Source: Arthrobacter sp. OY3WO11 (lineage in GTDB: Bacteria; Actinomycetota; Actinomycetes; Actinomycetales; Micrococcaceae). Taken from it: a stretch of 64,000 nucleotides of DNA. The stretch lies in contig NZ_LWLP01000001.1 in the NCBI RefSeq assembly GCF_001641125.1, positions 2,422,252-2,486,251 on the forward strand, written 5' to 3'. Shown here piece after piece: positions 38,325-47,131 of the stretch (positions are counted from its first letter, which is position 1; every line of letters starts with the position of its first letter). The translations under genes and the position numbers were made by a program. Under the pieces are notes generated by a model. That model did not search any database. It had not been told where the DNA came from and saw only the letters and a program-made list of their open reading frames with translations.

Positions 38325-39967
38325 GTGCAGCGTCCGACGTTTGCCGTGCACCAGGCGTTGTACTGCTCCACGTAGCCGTTGTGCTCTTCAAGCGTCCGGG
38401 AGAACTTGGTCTCCTTCGTGTCCAGGTTGATGGTCACCCAGTACAGGTAGTCGTTCGTCTTGGGCTTGGCGGCAGCGTCGATCGCGGTCTTTCCCGGGGA
38501 GCCGATGGGTCCTGGCGGCAGCCCGGGATTCGCATACGTGTTGTACGGGTTGGACTTGTCCTGGCGCTGTTCATCAGTGAAGTTGTAGCTCTTGGTGCCC
38601 AGGCCATAGGTCACGGCGGAGTCCACCTGCAGGAAACCTCCGGTCTGGTCGTTGGGCTTGAGCCGGTTGTAGATGGCACCTGCCACGTCCCCATACTCCG
38701 CCTGACCGCCCTCGGCCTGGACAATGCTGGCGACGATCACGGCCTCGTACTGTTTGGCAGGGTCCGTGATGCCCTGCGACACAAGTTCGTCAGTCGTGAT
38801 CTTGACCAGGGACTGGAGGATGTCCTTTGCGGGAGTGCCAAGGGGGAAGCGGTGCTCCCCCGGCGCCAGGTACCCCTCGAGGTTTTTGGCGTTGGCGGGA
38901 AGACCAAACTGGCCCGGCTCGTTGCTGAGGGCCTGCAGGTCCTGGAACGCAATTCCGGACCCCTGCGATATCGCCTGCAGGGACTCCCCAATGCGCAGTC
39001 CGGCGCTGAGGGCGAAGTAGATGACCTTGGTTTGGTCCTTGCCCAGGAGGACGTTCACGGCGTCGGAGTTTTTCATCTCCGACTTGAACGTGTAGTCACC
39101 CGGGGAAAGGATGCCGCCGGATGCGTTGAAGCTCTGGAGGAACGTGTCGGCGTTGGCCACCACCCCCTCGTTTTCCAGCTTCGAGGCAACCGAACCGGTG
39201 CCTTCACCGTTTTCGACGGTGACAACCACTTCGCCCGAACCAGGTCCCGGGAAGTCGCCGGGCTTGTCGCTGCCAAGCAGCGGCTTGAGGAACTGCGCTC
39301 CGACGGCGACGGCCGTGACGAAGACGGCAAGGGTCAGGAAGAGCGCCAGGAGCCGCCGGCGCCGGCGCACCTTCTTCGAGGGCTTGGCCACGACGGTTGC
39401 GGCTGCCGAGGCGGGAAGGAGTTCGTGGTGGTGTGCAGCGTCGTCGTGCCCATCTTCATAGTGGGTCCCGTCGTCGTGCCCGTCCCCATAGTGCGTCCCG
39501 CCGTAGTGCCCATCGTGCTGGTGCACGCCGTCCGCATAGCCGTGCCCGTCGGTGTAGCCGGGTTCTTCGTAGTGGGGTTCGTTGTTATAGCGCACGCCCG
39601 CCGCGTGCTGGTGCCCTGCAAGGGCCGGCTCCCAGGAATCGTGCTGGGCAGGTTCGTGGGAGTCATCCTGGATGGACGGCGGGGCGGCAGGAGCAGCCGG
39701 AATCCTGGGCTCTTCCACCCGGTCCTGCGGTGCCTGTTCTTCACGCAATGCTTCATCCTGACGCCGGGGGTCTGCTTCTGCGTCCGCGGGGGGTTCCGCG
39801 GGCAGTGGTGGAATGTCGTGGCCGGTCTCGTATGCCTGCTCCGGAACGGCATCGTGGCCTCCGGTGTTGAGGGTCTTTTCCCGTGCGCGGAGTTCCTTGC
39901 GGGTCAGCGGCCTTCCTGCCCCCGCGTCCAGAGGGCTGGAAGAGTCGTCAATGTTGGCAGGGCTCAC
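38321..39967 (-). CDS. mltG: Endolytic transglycosylase MltG with a histidine-rich cytoplasmic tail
   Basis: MltG cleaves nascent peptidoglycan strands at the membrane. The 548-residue chain has a long cytoplasmic N-terminus (1-205), one membrane helix (about 206-225) and a periplasmic-side LysM-like and YceG domain. The catalytic Glu lies in ASIVQAEGG. The N-terminus holds an unusual tract at 149-181 with a His every fifth residue (39425-39523), made from a 10-residue repeat (THYGDGHDDG, THYEDGHDDA). The GTG start overlaps ruvX by 4 bases. Confidence 0.93.
   Translation of the reverse strand: MSPANIDDSSSPLDAGAGRPLTRKELRAREKTLNTGGHDAVPEQAYETGHDIPPLPAEPPADAEADPRRQDEALREEQAPQDRVEEPRIPAAPAAPPSIQDDSHEPAQHDSWEPALAGHQHAAGVRYNNEPHYEEPGYTDGHGYADGVHQHDGHYGGTHYGDGHDDGTHYEDGHDDAAHHHELLPASAAATVVAKPSKKVRRRRRLLALFLTLAVFVTAVAVGAQFLKPLLGSDKPGDFPGPGSGEVVVTVENGEGTGSVASKLENEGVVANADTFLQSFNASGGILSPGDYTFKSEMKNSDAVNVLLGKDQTKVIYFALSAGLRIGESLQAISQGSGIAFQDLQALSNEPGQFGLPANAKNLEGYLAPGEHRFPLGTPAKDILQSLVKITTDELVSQGITDPAKQYEAVIVASIVQAEGGQAEYGDVAGAIYNRLKPNDQTGGFLQVDSAVTYGLGTKSYNFTDEQRQDKSNPYNTYANPGLPPGPIGSPGKTAIDAAAKPKTNDYLYWVTINLDTKETKFSRTLEEHNGYVEQYNAWCTANVGRCT
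39425..39523 (-). repeat. In-frame 15-bp/30-bp repeat encoding His pentads in mltG
   Basis: His occurs at residues 149, 154, 159, 164, 169, 174 and 179 of MltG, with Tyr, Asp and Gly between. The 10-residue units THYGDGHDDG and THYEDGHDDA are adjacent copies, so the tract is a 30-bp tandem repeat inside the gene. Confidence 0.8.
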
Positions 39968-40560
39968 TGGTGCCTTCCATTATCTGAAGATCGGTCCGTA
40001 TCGCCGGGTGCGGCGGGCACCGTTTCCGGCCCGCTGCCTCCCATGTCCACGGAAGGGGGTGGCGCCGTCACGCGTGAGCCGACGTCCGCTCCCCTGGCTT
40101 TCTGCATGTCGATGGCGTGCTGAAGGATCCCTGCCGCCGCGACCTGATCAACTACTTTACGGTGGTTCCTGCTGCTCATGCCAGCTTCGTACAGGCTGCG
40201 GTGGGCGCTGACACTGCTCAGCCGTTCATCCACCAAGTTCACCGGCACCGCCAGGTCCCGGGCCGCGAGCTCGCCAACCAGCAGGTGGGCGTAATCCGTG
40301 GCCATCATGGCAGAGGCCCGTTCCTCACCCTTCATGGTGCGTGGCAGGCCCACAAACACCTGCACGGCGCCAAGTTCCTGGACCAGGTTGGCAATGACCC
40401 GGACGTCTGAGTTCTTCCTGGCGTTGCGGTCCAGTGTCTTGTAGGGCGTCGCCAGGATGGAATCGCGGTCGCAGATGGCAACCCCCACCCGGACGGTGCC
40501 GACGTCCACCCCCAGTTTAATGCCCTGGGGGTAGTCGCCGGCAGCAGCAGGATCTGTCAT
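39964..40560 (-). CDS. ruvX: Holliday junction resolvase-like protein RuvX (YqgF)
   Basis: An RNase H-fold protein involved in rRNA 5' processing, long listed as a putative resolvase. I chose the ATG at 40560 (MTDPAAAGDYPQ), giving 198 residues; the frame runs further to 40692, but that part is not family-like. The fold's start KLGVDVGTVRVGVAICDRD, then FVGLPRTMKG and the end DERLSSVSAHRSL are conserved. A Pro/Gly/Ala-rich tail is added at the C-terminus. alaS lies upstream. Confidence 0.92.
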   Translation of the reverse strand: MTDPAAAGDYPQGIKLGVDVGTVRVGVAICDRDSILATPYKTLDRNARKNSDVRVIANLVQELGAVQVFVGLPRTMKGEERASAMMATDYAHLLVGELAARDLAVPVNLVDERLSSVSAHRSLYEAGMSSRNHRKVVDQVAAAGILQHAIDMQKARGADVGSRVTAPPPSVDMGGSGPETVPAAPGDTDRSSDNGRHQ

Positions 40561-40567
40561 CGGAGGA

Positions 40568-43246
40568 TTAGCGCCGCGAAATGGCGTCGACGACGGCTGT
40601 GAGGGCCGGGCCAACCTGGCCGGCGTCCGTGCCGCCGCCCTGGGCGACGTCGTCCTTGCCTCCGCCGCCTCCGCCAAGGACCTTTGCGGCAAGGCGCACC
40701 AGGGCTCCTGCCTTCACCCCGGCTTCCCGGGCGGCCTCATTGGTGGCCACCAGGATGACGGGGCGGTCGTTGGCGACGCCGGCTACTGCCACAGTTGCCG
40801 CTGCGGAGCCGAGGCGGTTCCGGAGGTCCAGGGCCAGGCCGCGCAGATCGTCAGCGCCGCTGACCTGGCCTGCATCGTGGGCGATGACACTGACACCGGA
40901 GGCATCCTTGGCACTGCTGACCAGCTGGGCAGCAGCGGCTGCCAGCTGCTCCTTGCGGAGGCGGTCCAGTTCCTTCTCTGTCGCCTTCAGCTTTGCAAGC
41001 GTGGCGGCGATCCGGTCGGCCAGCTGTCCTGACGGGACTTTGAGCATGTCCGTCAGTTCGGTCACGAGGGCGCGTTCGGCCGCCAGGTGGCGGAATGCGT
41101 CCATGCCCACGAAGGCCTCCACACGCCGGTTACCCGACCCAACGGACTGCTCGCCCAAGAGTGAAAGGCTCCCGATCAAGGAGGTGTTCGACACGTGCGT
41201 GCCGCCGCAGAGCTCGCGGGACCACGCGCCGTCGATCTCCACTACGCGGACTTCGCTGCCGTAGTTCTCGCCGAACAGGGCCATGGCGCCGAGGGCCTTG
41301 GCTTCGGCCAGGCCCATCACCTTGGTTTCCACCCGGAAGTTGTTCCGGATGGCCAGGTTGGACACTTCCTCAATTTCGGAGCGCGTGGCCGTGCTCAGGC
41401 CTTCGCCCCAGGCGAAGTCAAATCGCAGGTAGCCGGCCTTGTTGAAGGAACCGCGCTGGGTGGCCTCGGGGCCAAGAATCTGGTGGAGCGCGGCGTGCAC
41501 GATGTGCGTGCCGGTGTGGGCCTGTTCAGCGGCGTGCCGGCGTTCACGGTCGACGGCGGCGCGGACCAGGGAGTCAGCCCCGATTTCGCCTTCGCGGACA
41601 ATCGCCTTGTGGACGCTTAGGCCTTTCAGCGGGCGCTGGACGTCGAGCACCTCAACAACGAACCCGTCGCCGGTGATCAGGCCGGTATCGGCGGCCTGGC
41701 CGCCTGCCTCGGCGTAGAAGGGCGTTTCGGAGAGCACCAGTTCGATTTCATCGCCGTTGGATGCCTGCTGGACCGCACGTCCGCCGGTGAGGATGCCGCG
41801 GACGCGGGACTCGCCGTCGAGCTCGGTGTACCCGGTGAAGACCGTCTCACCCTGGGCCAGGATGTCCTGGAAGGCACTGAGGTCCGCGTGGCCGCCCTTC
41901 TTGCCCTTGGCATCGGCCTGGGCGCGCTGGCGCTGTTCCTGCATGAGGCTGCGGAAGGCAGCCTCATCCACATTGAGCCCGGCTTCCTCGGCCATTTCCA
42001 AGGTCAGGTCGATGGGGAAACCGTAGGTGTCGTGCAGCGCGAAGGCATCGGCCCCGGACAGCGGCTTGTTGGCGGCCTTGGATTCCTTGACGGCGTCCTC
42101 AAGGCGTGCGGTTCCGGAGGCGATGGTCCGCAGGAAGGCCTTCTCTTCGGCGTACGCAATGCGGCTGATCCGGGCGAAGTCCGTGTCCACCACAGGGTAG
42201 ACGCCCTTCATGGCGTCGCGTGAGGCGGGAAGGAGTTCGGGCAGGCAGGCCTGTTCAACACCGAGGAGGCGCATGGAACGGACGGCACGGCGGATGAGCC
42301 GGCGCAGGACATAGCCGCGGCCCTCGTTGGAGGGGGTCACGCCGTCGGAGATCAGCATCAGGGCTGACCGGATGTGGTCGGCGACCACACGCATCCGGAC
42401 ATCGTCCGTGTGGTGGGGATCCTCATCGGTCTCGGCGGACGTGTATTCCTTGCCGGAAAGTTCGGCAGCCTTGTCGATGACGGGGCGGACCTGGTCCGTC
42501 TCGTACATGTTCTCGACACCCTGGAGGATCATGGCCAGGCGCTCCATGCCCAGGCCGGTGTCGATGTTGCGCTTGGGCAGCTCGCCCACGACGTCGAAGT
42601 CTTCCTTCGAACGGACATTTTCGATCTGGTACTGCATGAACACAAGGTTCCAGATCTCGATGTAGCGGGTCTCGTCAGCCAGCGGGCCGCCCTCAACACC
42701 GTACTGGGGGCCGCGGTCGTAATAGATCTCGGAGCAGGGACCGGCAGGGCCCGGCTGGCCGGTGTGCCAGTAGTTGTCCGACTTTCCCATCTTCTGGATG
42801 CGCTCGGCAGGAACTCCGGTGTTCTTGAGCCACAGGTCCTTGGCTTCGTCGTCCTCTTCGTACACCGTCACCCACAGCCGCTCGGGAGCCAGCCCGTAGC
42901 CGCCGTCGTCCACGCCCGTGGTCAGCAGCTCCCAGGCGAACTTGATGGCGTCTTCCTTGAAGTAGTCACCGAAGGAAAAGTTGCCGCACATCTGGAAGAA
43001 CGTTCCGTGGCGGGCAGTCTTGCCGACTTCCTCGATGTCACCGGTACGGATGCACTTCTGCACGCTGACGGCGCGCGAGTAGGGTGCTTCCTCCCTGGCG
43101 GTCAGGTAGGGAATGAACGGCACCATGCCGGCAACTGTGAACAGCAGCGAGGGGTCGCTGGAGACCAGCGATGCGGAGGGAACCGCGGTGTGGCCCTTGC
43201 TGACAAAAAAGTCCACCCAGCGCTTTGTGATCTCCTGCGACTTCAT
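40568..43246 (-). CDS. alaS: Alanine--tRNA ligase
   Basis: Charges tRNA-Ala and edits Ser and Gly mischarging. I chose the ATG at 43246, which gives MKSQEITKRWVDFF and 892 residues. The class II core (motif 1 to 3, with RTGDIEEVGKTARHGTFFQM), the editing domain (HTGTHIVHAAL and CGGTHV) and the C-terminal DHHA1-type domain (GGGGKDDVAQGGG) are all visible. Gene order alaS-ruvX-mltG-aroE is conserved in actinobacteria. Confidence 0.97.
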   Translation of the reverse strand: MKSQEITKRWVDFFVSKGHTAVPSASLVSSDPSLLFTVAGMVPFIPYLTAREEAPYSRAVSVQKCIRTGDIEEVGKTARHGTFFQMCGNFSFGDYFKEDAIKFAWELLTTGVDDGGYGLAPERLWVTVYEEDDEAKDLWLKNTGVPAERIQKMGKSDNYWHTGQPGPAGPCSEIYYDRGPQYGVEGGPLADETRYIEIWNLVFMQYQIENVRSKEDFDVVGELPKRNIDTGLGMERLAMILQGVENMYETDQVRPVIDKAAELSGKEYTSAETDEDPHHTDDVRMRVVADHIRSALMLISDGVTPSNEGRGYVLRRLIRRAVRSMRLLGVEQACLPELLPASRDAMKGVYPVVDTDFARISRIAYAEEKAFLRTIASGTARLEDAVKESKAANKPLSGADAFALHDTYGFPIDLTLEMAEEAGLNVDEAAFRSLMQEQRQRAQADAKGKKGGHADLSAFQDILAQGETVFTGYTELDGESRVRGILTGGRAVQQASNGDEIELVLSETPFYAEAGGQAADTGLITGDGFVVEVLDVQRPLKGLSVHKAIVREGEIGADSLVRAAVDRERRHAAEQAHTGTHIVHAALHQILGPEATQRGSFNKAGYLRFDFAWGEGLSTATRSEIEEVSNLAIRNNFRVETKVMGLAEAKALGAMALFGENYGSEVRVVEIDGAWSRELCGGTHVSNTSLIGSLSLLGEQSVGSGNRRVEAFVGMDAFRHLAAERALVTELTDMLKVPSGQLADRIAATLAKLKATEKELDRLRKEQLAAAAAQLVSSAKDASGVSVIAHDAGQVSGADDLRGLALDLRNRLGSAAATVAVAGVANDRPVILVATNEAAREAGVKAGALVRLAAKVLGGGGGGKDDVAQGGGTDAGQVGPALTAVVDAISRR

Positions 43247-43330
43247 GAGCTGTGTACTTACCCTTCTTGCTCCGCGCACTGTAAGTCGCGGAGGTTCTTT
43301 CGCTTGGCGGTCCCGTTGTGAACGGTGCCC

Positions 43331-43384
43331 GCCGGTGTGGTTCTAACGTGTGGTGCCGGTGTGGTTCTGACGTATGGTGCCGGT
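43331..43384. repeat. 24-bp tandem repeat upstream of alaS
   Basis: Two copies of GCCGGTGTGGTTCTRACGTRTGGT (43331-43354 and 43355-43378, 2 mismatches) plus a 6-base partial copy. It lies between alaS and the small membrane protein gene. Confidence 0.8.
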
Positions 43385-43395
43385 CAGCAGGGTGG

Positions 43396-43638
43396 TCAGC
43401 GGCGGACCAGGTCTGCCGATTCGACGCCGAGGGCAGACCGGAGGTCGGTTTCCCGCTCGCGCATTCCTGCACGGACGGCGTCGGCAAAGTCGTAGACACC
43501 GTCGGCAAGGCGGTTCACGGAACGGTTGAGGCCCTCCGGGCCCAACGTCGACTGCATACTGGCCTGCACTTCGGTCACCTTGCGGAAAGCGATCACTCCG
43601 ATCGCCACGCCGATTCCCATCCAGATAAATCGTTTCAT
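43396..43638 (-). CDS. Small membrane protein between rpsD and alaS
   Basis: An 80-residue protein that starts MKRFIWMGIGVAIGVIAF, a single N-terminal membrane helix, followed by a charged helical tail (VNRLADGVYDFADAVRAGM). The start at 43638 was chosen over an upstream ATG because the extra residues are low-complexity Ala/Pro. It follows the DUF948 gene by 16 bases, so the two are probably co-transcribed. I do not know its function. Confidence 0.75.
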   Translation of the reverse strand: MKRFIWMGIGVAIGVIAFRKVTEVQASMQSTLGPEGLNRSVNRLADGVYDFADAVRAGMRERETDLRSALGVESADLVRR

Positions 43639-43654
43639 TCTCTTCTCCCGGAAT

Positions 43655-44029
43655 CTAGCGGCTGCGGCGGCCGGCGGCGGGTTTCTTGCGCCCGGCCAGC
43701 GCGGTACGGACACCGTAGCTGAAAGCTGCCACCTTGATCAGCGGCGACCCTACGGTGGCGGCCACAAGGGAGGACAGGGCGGAAAGGTTTGCGGACGCGT
43801 CCGAAACGTTGGACGAGATGCCGTCCACTTTCTTCAACTGCTGGTTGGTGGTGGAGACGGTGGCGGTGACTTCGTCCATGAGCGGCGTGGCGCCGTCGCT
43901 CAGGGACCGTATGGAGGTGCGAACCTCGTCCAGGACGCGGCCCAGCTTAAGGATGGGCACCGCGAGCAGCAGCACCAGGACTGCAAACACCCCGGCAGCG
44001 ATCAGGCCGGCAATATCGCCACCAGACAT
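43655..44029 (-). CDS. DUF948 domain-containing membrane protein
   Basis: A 124-residue protein with one N-terminal membrane helix (about 5-26) and a long coiled-coil-like stretch (VLDEVRTSIRSLSDG, then VSTTNQQLKKVDGISSNVSD). This is the DUF948 pattern. The C-terminal end is basic (AGRKKPAAGRRSR). The family is widespread in Gram-positive bacteria and unassigned. It is transcribed with the small membrane protein gene. Confidence 0.8.
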   Translation of the reverse strand: MSGGDIAGLIAAGVFAVLVLLLAVPILKLGRVLDEVRTSIRSLSDGATPLMDEVTATVSTTNQQLKKVDGISSNVSDASANLSALSSLVAATVGSPLIKVAAFSYGVRTALAGRKKPAAGRRSR

Positions 44030-44124
44030 AGACGTTCATCTCCTCGAAATTCTGTGGTTCGGTTGCATCCCGGCGGGTGCGCCTGAAGCGCATTCCGCAG
44101 ATGTCCCCCAAGTACCTTACATAC

Positions 44125-44158
44125 AAAGAAGCCCGCGGCGCTTGCCACGGGCTTCTTT
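44125..44158 (-). terminator. Intrinsic terminator after rpsD
   Basis: An 11-bp perfect stem (AAAGAAGCCCG with its complement) around a 12-base loop lies between the rpsD stop and the DUF948 gene. A UUCUUUG tract follows on the minus strand. Confidence 0.75.
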
Positions 44159-44175
44159 GGATACGCTGCTGGAAT

Positions 44176-44802
44176 TTAGCGTGCGTAGAATTCGACGACC
44201 AGCTGCTCCTCGCAGGTCACGGGGACCTCGGAGCGCTTGGGGCGGCGGACCAGGCGTGCCTGCAGGGCTTCCAGCTTGACGTCCAGGTATGCCGGGACGG
44301 CAGGCAGGACATCGCGGTGGGCGCCGGCTGCTGCAACCTGGAGCGGAACCATGGTCTCGCTGCGGCTGTGGACGTGGACCAGCTGGCCCTCGCCGACGCG
44401 GAACGACGGGCGGTCAACGCGGACGCCGTCAACCATGATGTGGCGGTGCACAACCAGCTGGCGGGCCTGGGCGATGGTGCGGGCGAAGCCGGCACGCAGG
44501 ACCAGGGCGTCAAGGCGCATTTCGAGCAGCTCGATGAGGTTCTCACCGGTCAGGCCCTTGGTGCGGCGGGCTTCTTCGAAGGCACGGGTCATCTGTGCTT
44601 CGCGGATGCCGTACTGGGCGCGCAGGCGCTGCTTTTCGCGCAGACGTACGGCGTAGTCGGAGTCCTGCTTCTTGCGGGCACGGCCATGCTCACCGGGGCC
44701 GTACGGGCGGCGCTCCATGTACTTGGCGGCCTTGGGGGTCAGAGCGATGCCGAGGGACCGCGAGAGGCGGGCCTGACGGCGAGCACGAGTGTTGTTAGCC
44801 AC
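44176..44802 (-). CDS. rpsD: 30S ribosomal protein S4
   Basis: A 208-residue ribosomal protein that nucleates 30S assembly by binding 16S rRNA. The start GTG follows GGAAGGACACAA. The S4 landmarks RRQARLSRSLGIALTPKAAKY, KQRLRAQYGIREAQM and the S4 RNA-binding domain (RLDALVLRAGFARTIAQARQLVVHRHI) are all present. It stands alone here, not in an rpsM-rpsK-rpsD-rpoA cluster, as is usual in some actinobacteria. Confidence 0.97.
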   Translation of the reverse strand: MANNTRARRQARLSRSLGIALTPKAAKYMERRPYGPGEHGRARKKQDSDYAVRLREKQRLRAQYGIREAQMTRAFEEARRTKGLTGENLIELLEMRLDALVLRAGFARTIAQARQLVVHRHIMVDGVRVDRPSFRVGEGQLVHVHSRSETMVPLQVAAAGAHRDVLPAVPAYLDVKLEALQARLVRRPKRSEVPVTCEEQLVVEFYAR

Positions 44803-44972
44803 TTGTGTCCTTCCAATATCTGCGGTGTGTCAGTGTTACTGGCCTCCACGATGGAGAGCATCGGCCAACCGCTGCCTTTTGCTACTGGGCGCAGGGCATA
44901 ACCTTCTCAACGTGAATTGGGGAGATTGTGCGTCCGTGCCTTGCCAGACAAACATCTACCTTACCACGGCAG

Positions 44973-46391
44973 TCACTTGCCCCGGACAATCCTGCGGAGC
45001 CGCTCCAGCCGCGTGGCAATGTCCCGCTCGGCGCCGTTGGCCGTGGGCTGGTAGTAGTCCTTCCCCACCAGGTCATCCGGCGGGTATTGCTGGGCAGCCA
45101 CGCCGTGCGGGGCGTCGTGGGCGTATTTGTAGCCGAGGCCGTGCCCCAGCTGCTTGGACCCCGGGTAGTGGGCGTCCCTCAGGTGCGCCGGAATGCCGTT
45201 CCCCATCCCTGCGCGGACATCGGCGATGGCTTTGTTGATCCCCATATAGGCGGCGTTGGACTTGGGGGCGGTGGCGAGGTGCACCACGGCCTCGGCCAGG
45301 ATGATCCGGCCCTCGGGCATGCCGATCAGCTGCACCGCCTGCGCCGCGGCCACGGCCGTGTGCAGGGCTGTGGGATCCGCCATTCCCACGTCTTCGGCTG
45401 CTGAGATCACGATCCGCCGGGCGATGAAGCGCGGGTCCTCCCCCGCCTCGAGCATGCGGGCCAGGTAGTGCAGGGCGGCGTCGACGTCGGAGCCGCGGAT
45501 GGACTTGATGAAGGCGCTGATGACGTCATAGTGCTGGTCGCCGGCACGGTCGTACCGAACGGCGGCAACGTCCAGGGCACGCTCGGTGTGTTTAAGTTCG
45601 ACGGCGACGGGCCCGTCCCCGGCATCGTCGGCATCCCCGAACGCAACGCCGGCGGCTGCCTCCAATGCCGTCAGGGCACGGCGCGCATCGCCTCCGGAAA
45701 GCCGTACAAGGTGGTCGAGTGCTTCCTCACTGAGGCCTACTTTCCCGTTCAGCCCGCGGGGATCGGCGACGGCGCGCTGGATCAGTCCTTCAATGTCAGC
45801 GTCCGTCAGCGGACGGAGCGTCAGCAGCAGCGAGCGGGACAGCAGCGGTGACACCACGGAAAACGACGGATTCTCGGTGGTGGCGGCAACCAGCACCACC
45901 CAGCGGTTTTCGACCCCCGGCAGCAGGGCGTCCTGCTGGGCCTTGTTGAAGCGGTGGATCTCGTCCAGGAACAGGACGGTGGTGGTCTTGTAGAGGTCGC
46001 GGGCCGTCAGGGCCTCGTCCATGACGCGCCGCACGTCCTTGACGCCGGCAGTAATGGCGGAGAGCTCCACGAACTTCCTGCCCCGTCCGCGGGCAATCAC
46101 GTGGGCGAGGGTCGTTTTGCCGGTTCCCGGGGGGCCCCAGAGGATGAGCGAGGTGGGGCCCGCAGGGCCTGTTGTGTCTGCACCGGCTCCGGCGGCCAAC
46201 TGGCGCAGGGGCGAACCCTGTCCCAGGAGGTGCTGCTGGCCCACCACCTCGTCAAGGGTGCGGGGACGCATCCGGACGGCGAGCGGGCCACGGGGGGAAG
46301 CGTTGGCCCCTGGCCCTGCAGTCCGGCCGAGGGCTACGGAGCCGTCGTCGTCATCATCATTGCCGCGGCCGTGCCCGAAGAGATCTTCCAC
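44973..46391 (-). CDS. rarA: Replication-associated recombination protein RarA (MgsA)
   Basis: A 472-residue AAA+ ATPase of the RarA/MgsA/WRNIP1 family, acting at stalled forks. It has Walker [10 protein letters not shown] (about 85-93), Walker B FLDEIHRF (about 140-147), the sensor ATTENPSF (about 165) and the tetramerisation domain to the C-terminus (PSGVAAQ-like [14 protein letters not shown]). The N-terminus has an acidic run NDDDDDGS. The start is ATG. It lies between rpsD and a convergent acVLRF1 homologue. Confidence 0.95.
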   Translation of the reverse strand: MEDLFGHGRGNDDDDDGSVALGRTAGPGANASPRGPLAVRMRPRTLDEVVGQQHLLGQGSPLRQLAAGAGADTTGPAGPTSLILWGPPGTGKTTLAHVIARGRGRKFVELSAITAGVKDVRRVMDEALTARDLYKTTTVLFLDEIHRFNKAQQDALLPGVENRWVVLVAATTENPSFSVVSPLLSRSLLLTLRPLTDADIEGLIQRAVADPRGLNGKVGLSEEALDHLVRLSGGDARRALTALEAAAGVAFGDADDAGDGPVAVELKHTERALDVAAVRYDRAGDQHYDVISAFIKSIRGSDVDAALHYLARMLEAGEDPRFIARRIVISAAEDVGMADPTALHTAVAAAQAVQLIGMPEGRIILAEAVVHLATAPKSNAAYMGINKAIADVRAGMGNGIPAHLRDAHYPGSKQLGHGLGYKYAHDAPHGVAAQQYPPDDLVGKDYYQPTANGAERDIATRLERLRRIVRGK

Positions 46392-46462
46392 ATAGATAGG
46401 CTACTTCCAGTTCACTTCCGGATTTCGCCCGGGAGTCCGGCCAGCCAGTAAAGGAACATCCC

Positions 46463-47131
46463 ATGTCCGCTCGCACCACCGGCGGAACCAGGCCGGCCTC
46501 CGTGCGCACCGCTTTCATCCCCGGCAGCCGGTTGGCCGGATGGGCGGAAAGGTTTGGCGCGGCGCACGGCGGATACCAGCTGAAAGATGACGACGACGGC
46601 CTCCGCCTGCTGGCCGCGGACGGCGCCGAAGCCCTCCTGCAGCCTCCCTGGCCGGCCGACGGCCGGCCAGGCCGTGGCGCGGATCCCCTCGAGCGGCTTG
46701 CCTCCCTGGCGTCGCAGCCGCGGCGGCTGGGCCTGCTGCTGGCCAGGCGCGGAGGCTACGGCGTGGCGGTGGTCAGTGAGGGGCAGGCCCTCGCGTCGAA
46801 GGTGGGATCCACGTATGTGCAGTCCCGGACGGCCGCGGGCGGACAGTCGCAGCAGCGGTTCGCCCGGCGGCGGAGCAACCAGGCGGACGCCCTGGTGGAG
46901 GCTGTTGCGGAACAGGCCGCACGCATCTTCAGCGGTGAACCTTTTGAATACGTGGTTCCCGGGGGTGACAGGGCCCTGGCGGGCCTGGTCCTTCAACACC
47001 CTGTCCTGAAGGGCTTTGCCGCTATGCCCCGGCTTGCCTACCTTGACGTCCCGGATCCCAAGGCTGCAGTGCTGCGGAAAGCCGCCGCGGATTCGTGTGC
47101 CGTGCGGATCCAGGTCACCGACGCCTCCTAG
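46463..47131 (+). CDS. acVLRF1-type peptidyl-tRNA hydrolase (Vms1-like release factor)
   Basis: A 222-residue member of the actinobacterial VLRF1 family, related to eukaryotic Vms1/ANKZF1 and to eRF1. It keeps the release motif GGQ, here GGQSQQ (126-131) followed by RFARRRSNQ. The family is thought to release chains on stalled ribosomes. It is divergent from rarA (72 bases between starts) and convergent with the GNAT gene with no bases between stops. The start ATG follows GGAACATCCC. Ribosome rescue is inferred from the family. Confidence 0.82.
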   Translation: MSARTTGGTRPASVRTAFIPGSRLAGWAERFGAAHGGYQLKDDDDGLRLLAADGAEALLQPPWPADGRPGRGADPLERLASLASQPRRLGLLLARRGGYGVAVVSEGQALASKVGSTYVQSRTAAGGQSQQRFARRRSNQADALVEAVAEQAARIFSGEPFEYVVPGGDRALAGLVLQHPVLKGFAAMPRLAYLDVPDPKAAVLRKAAADSCAVRIQVTDAS

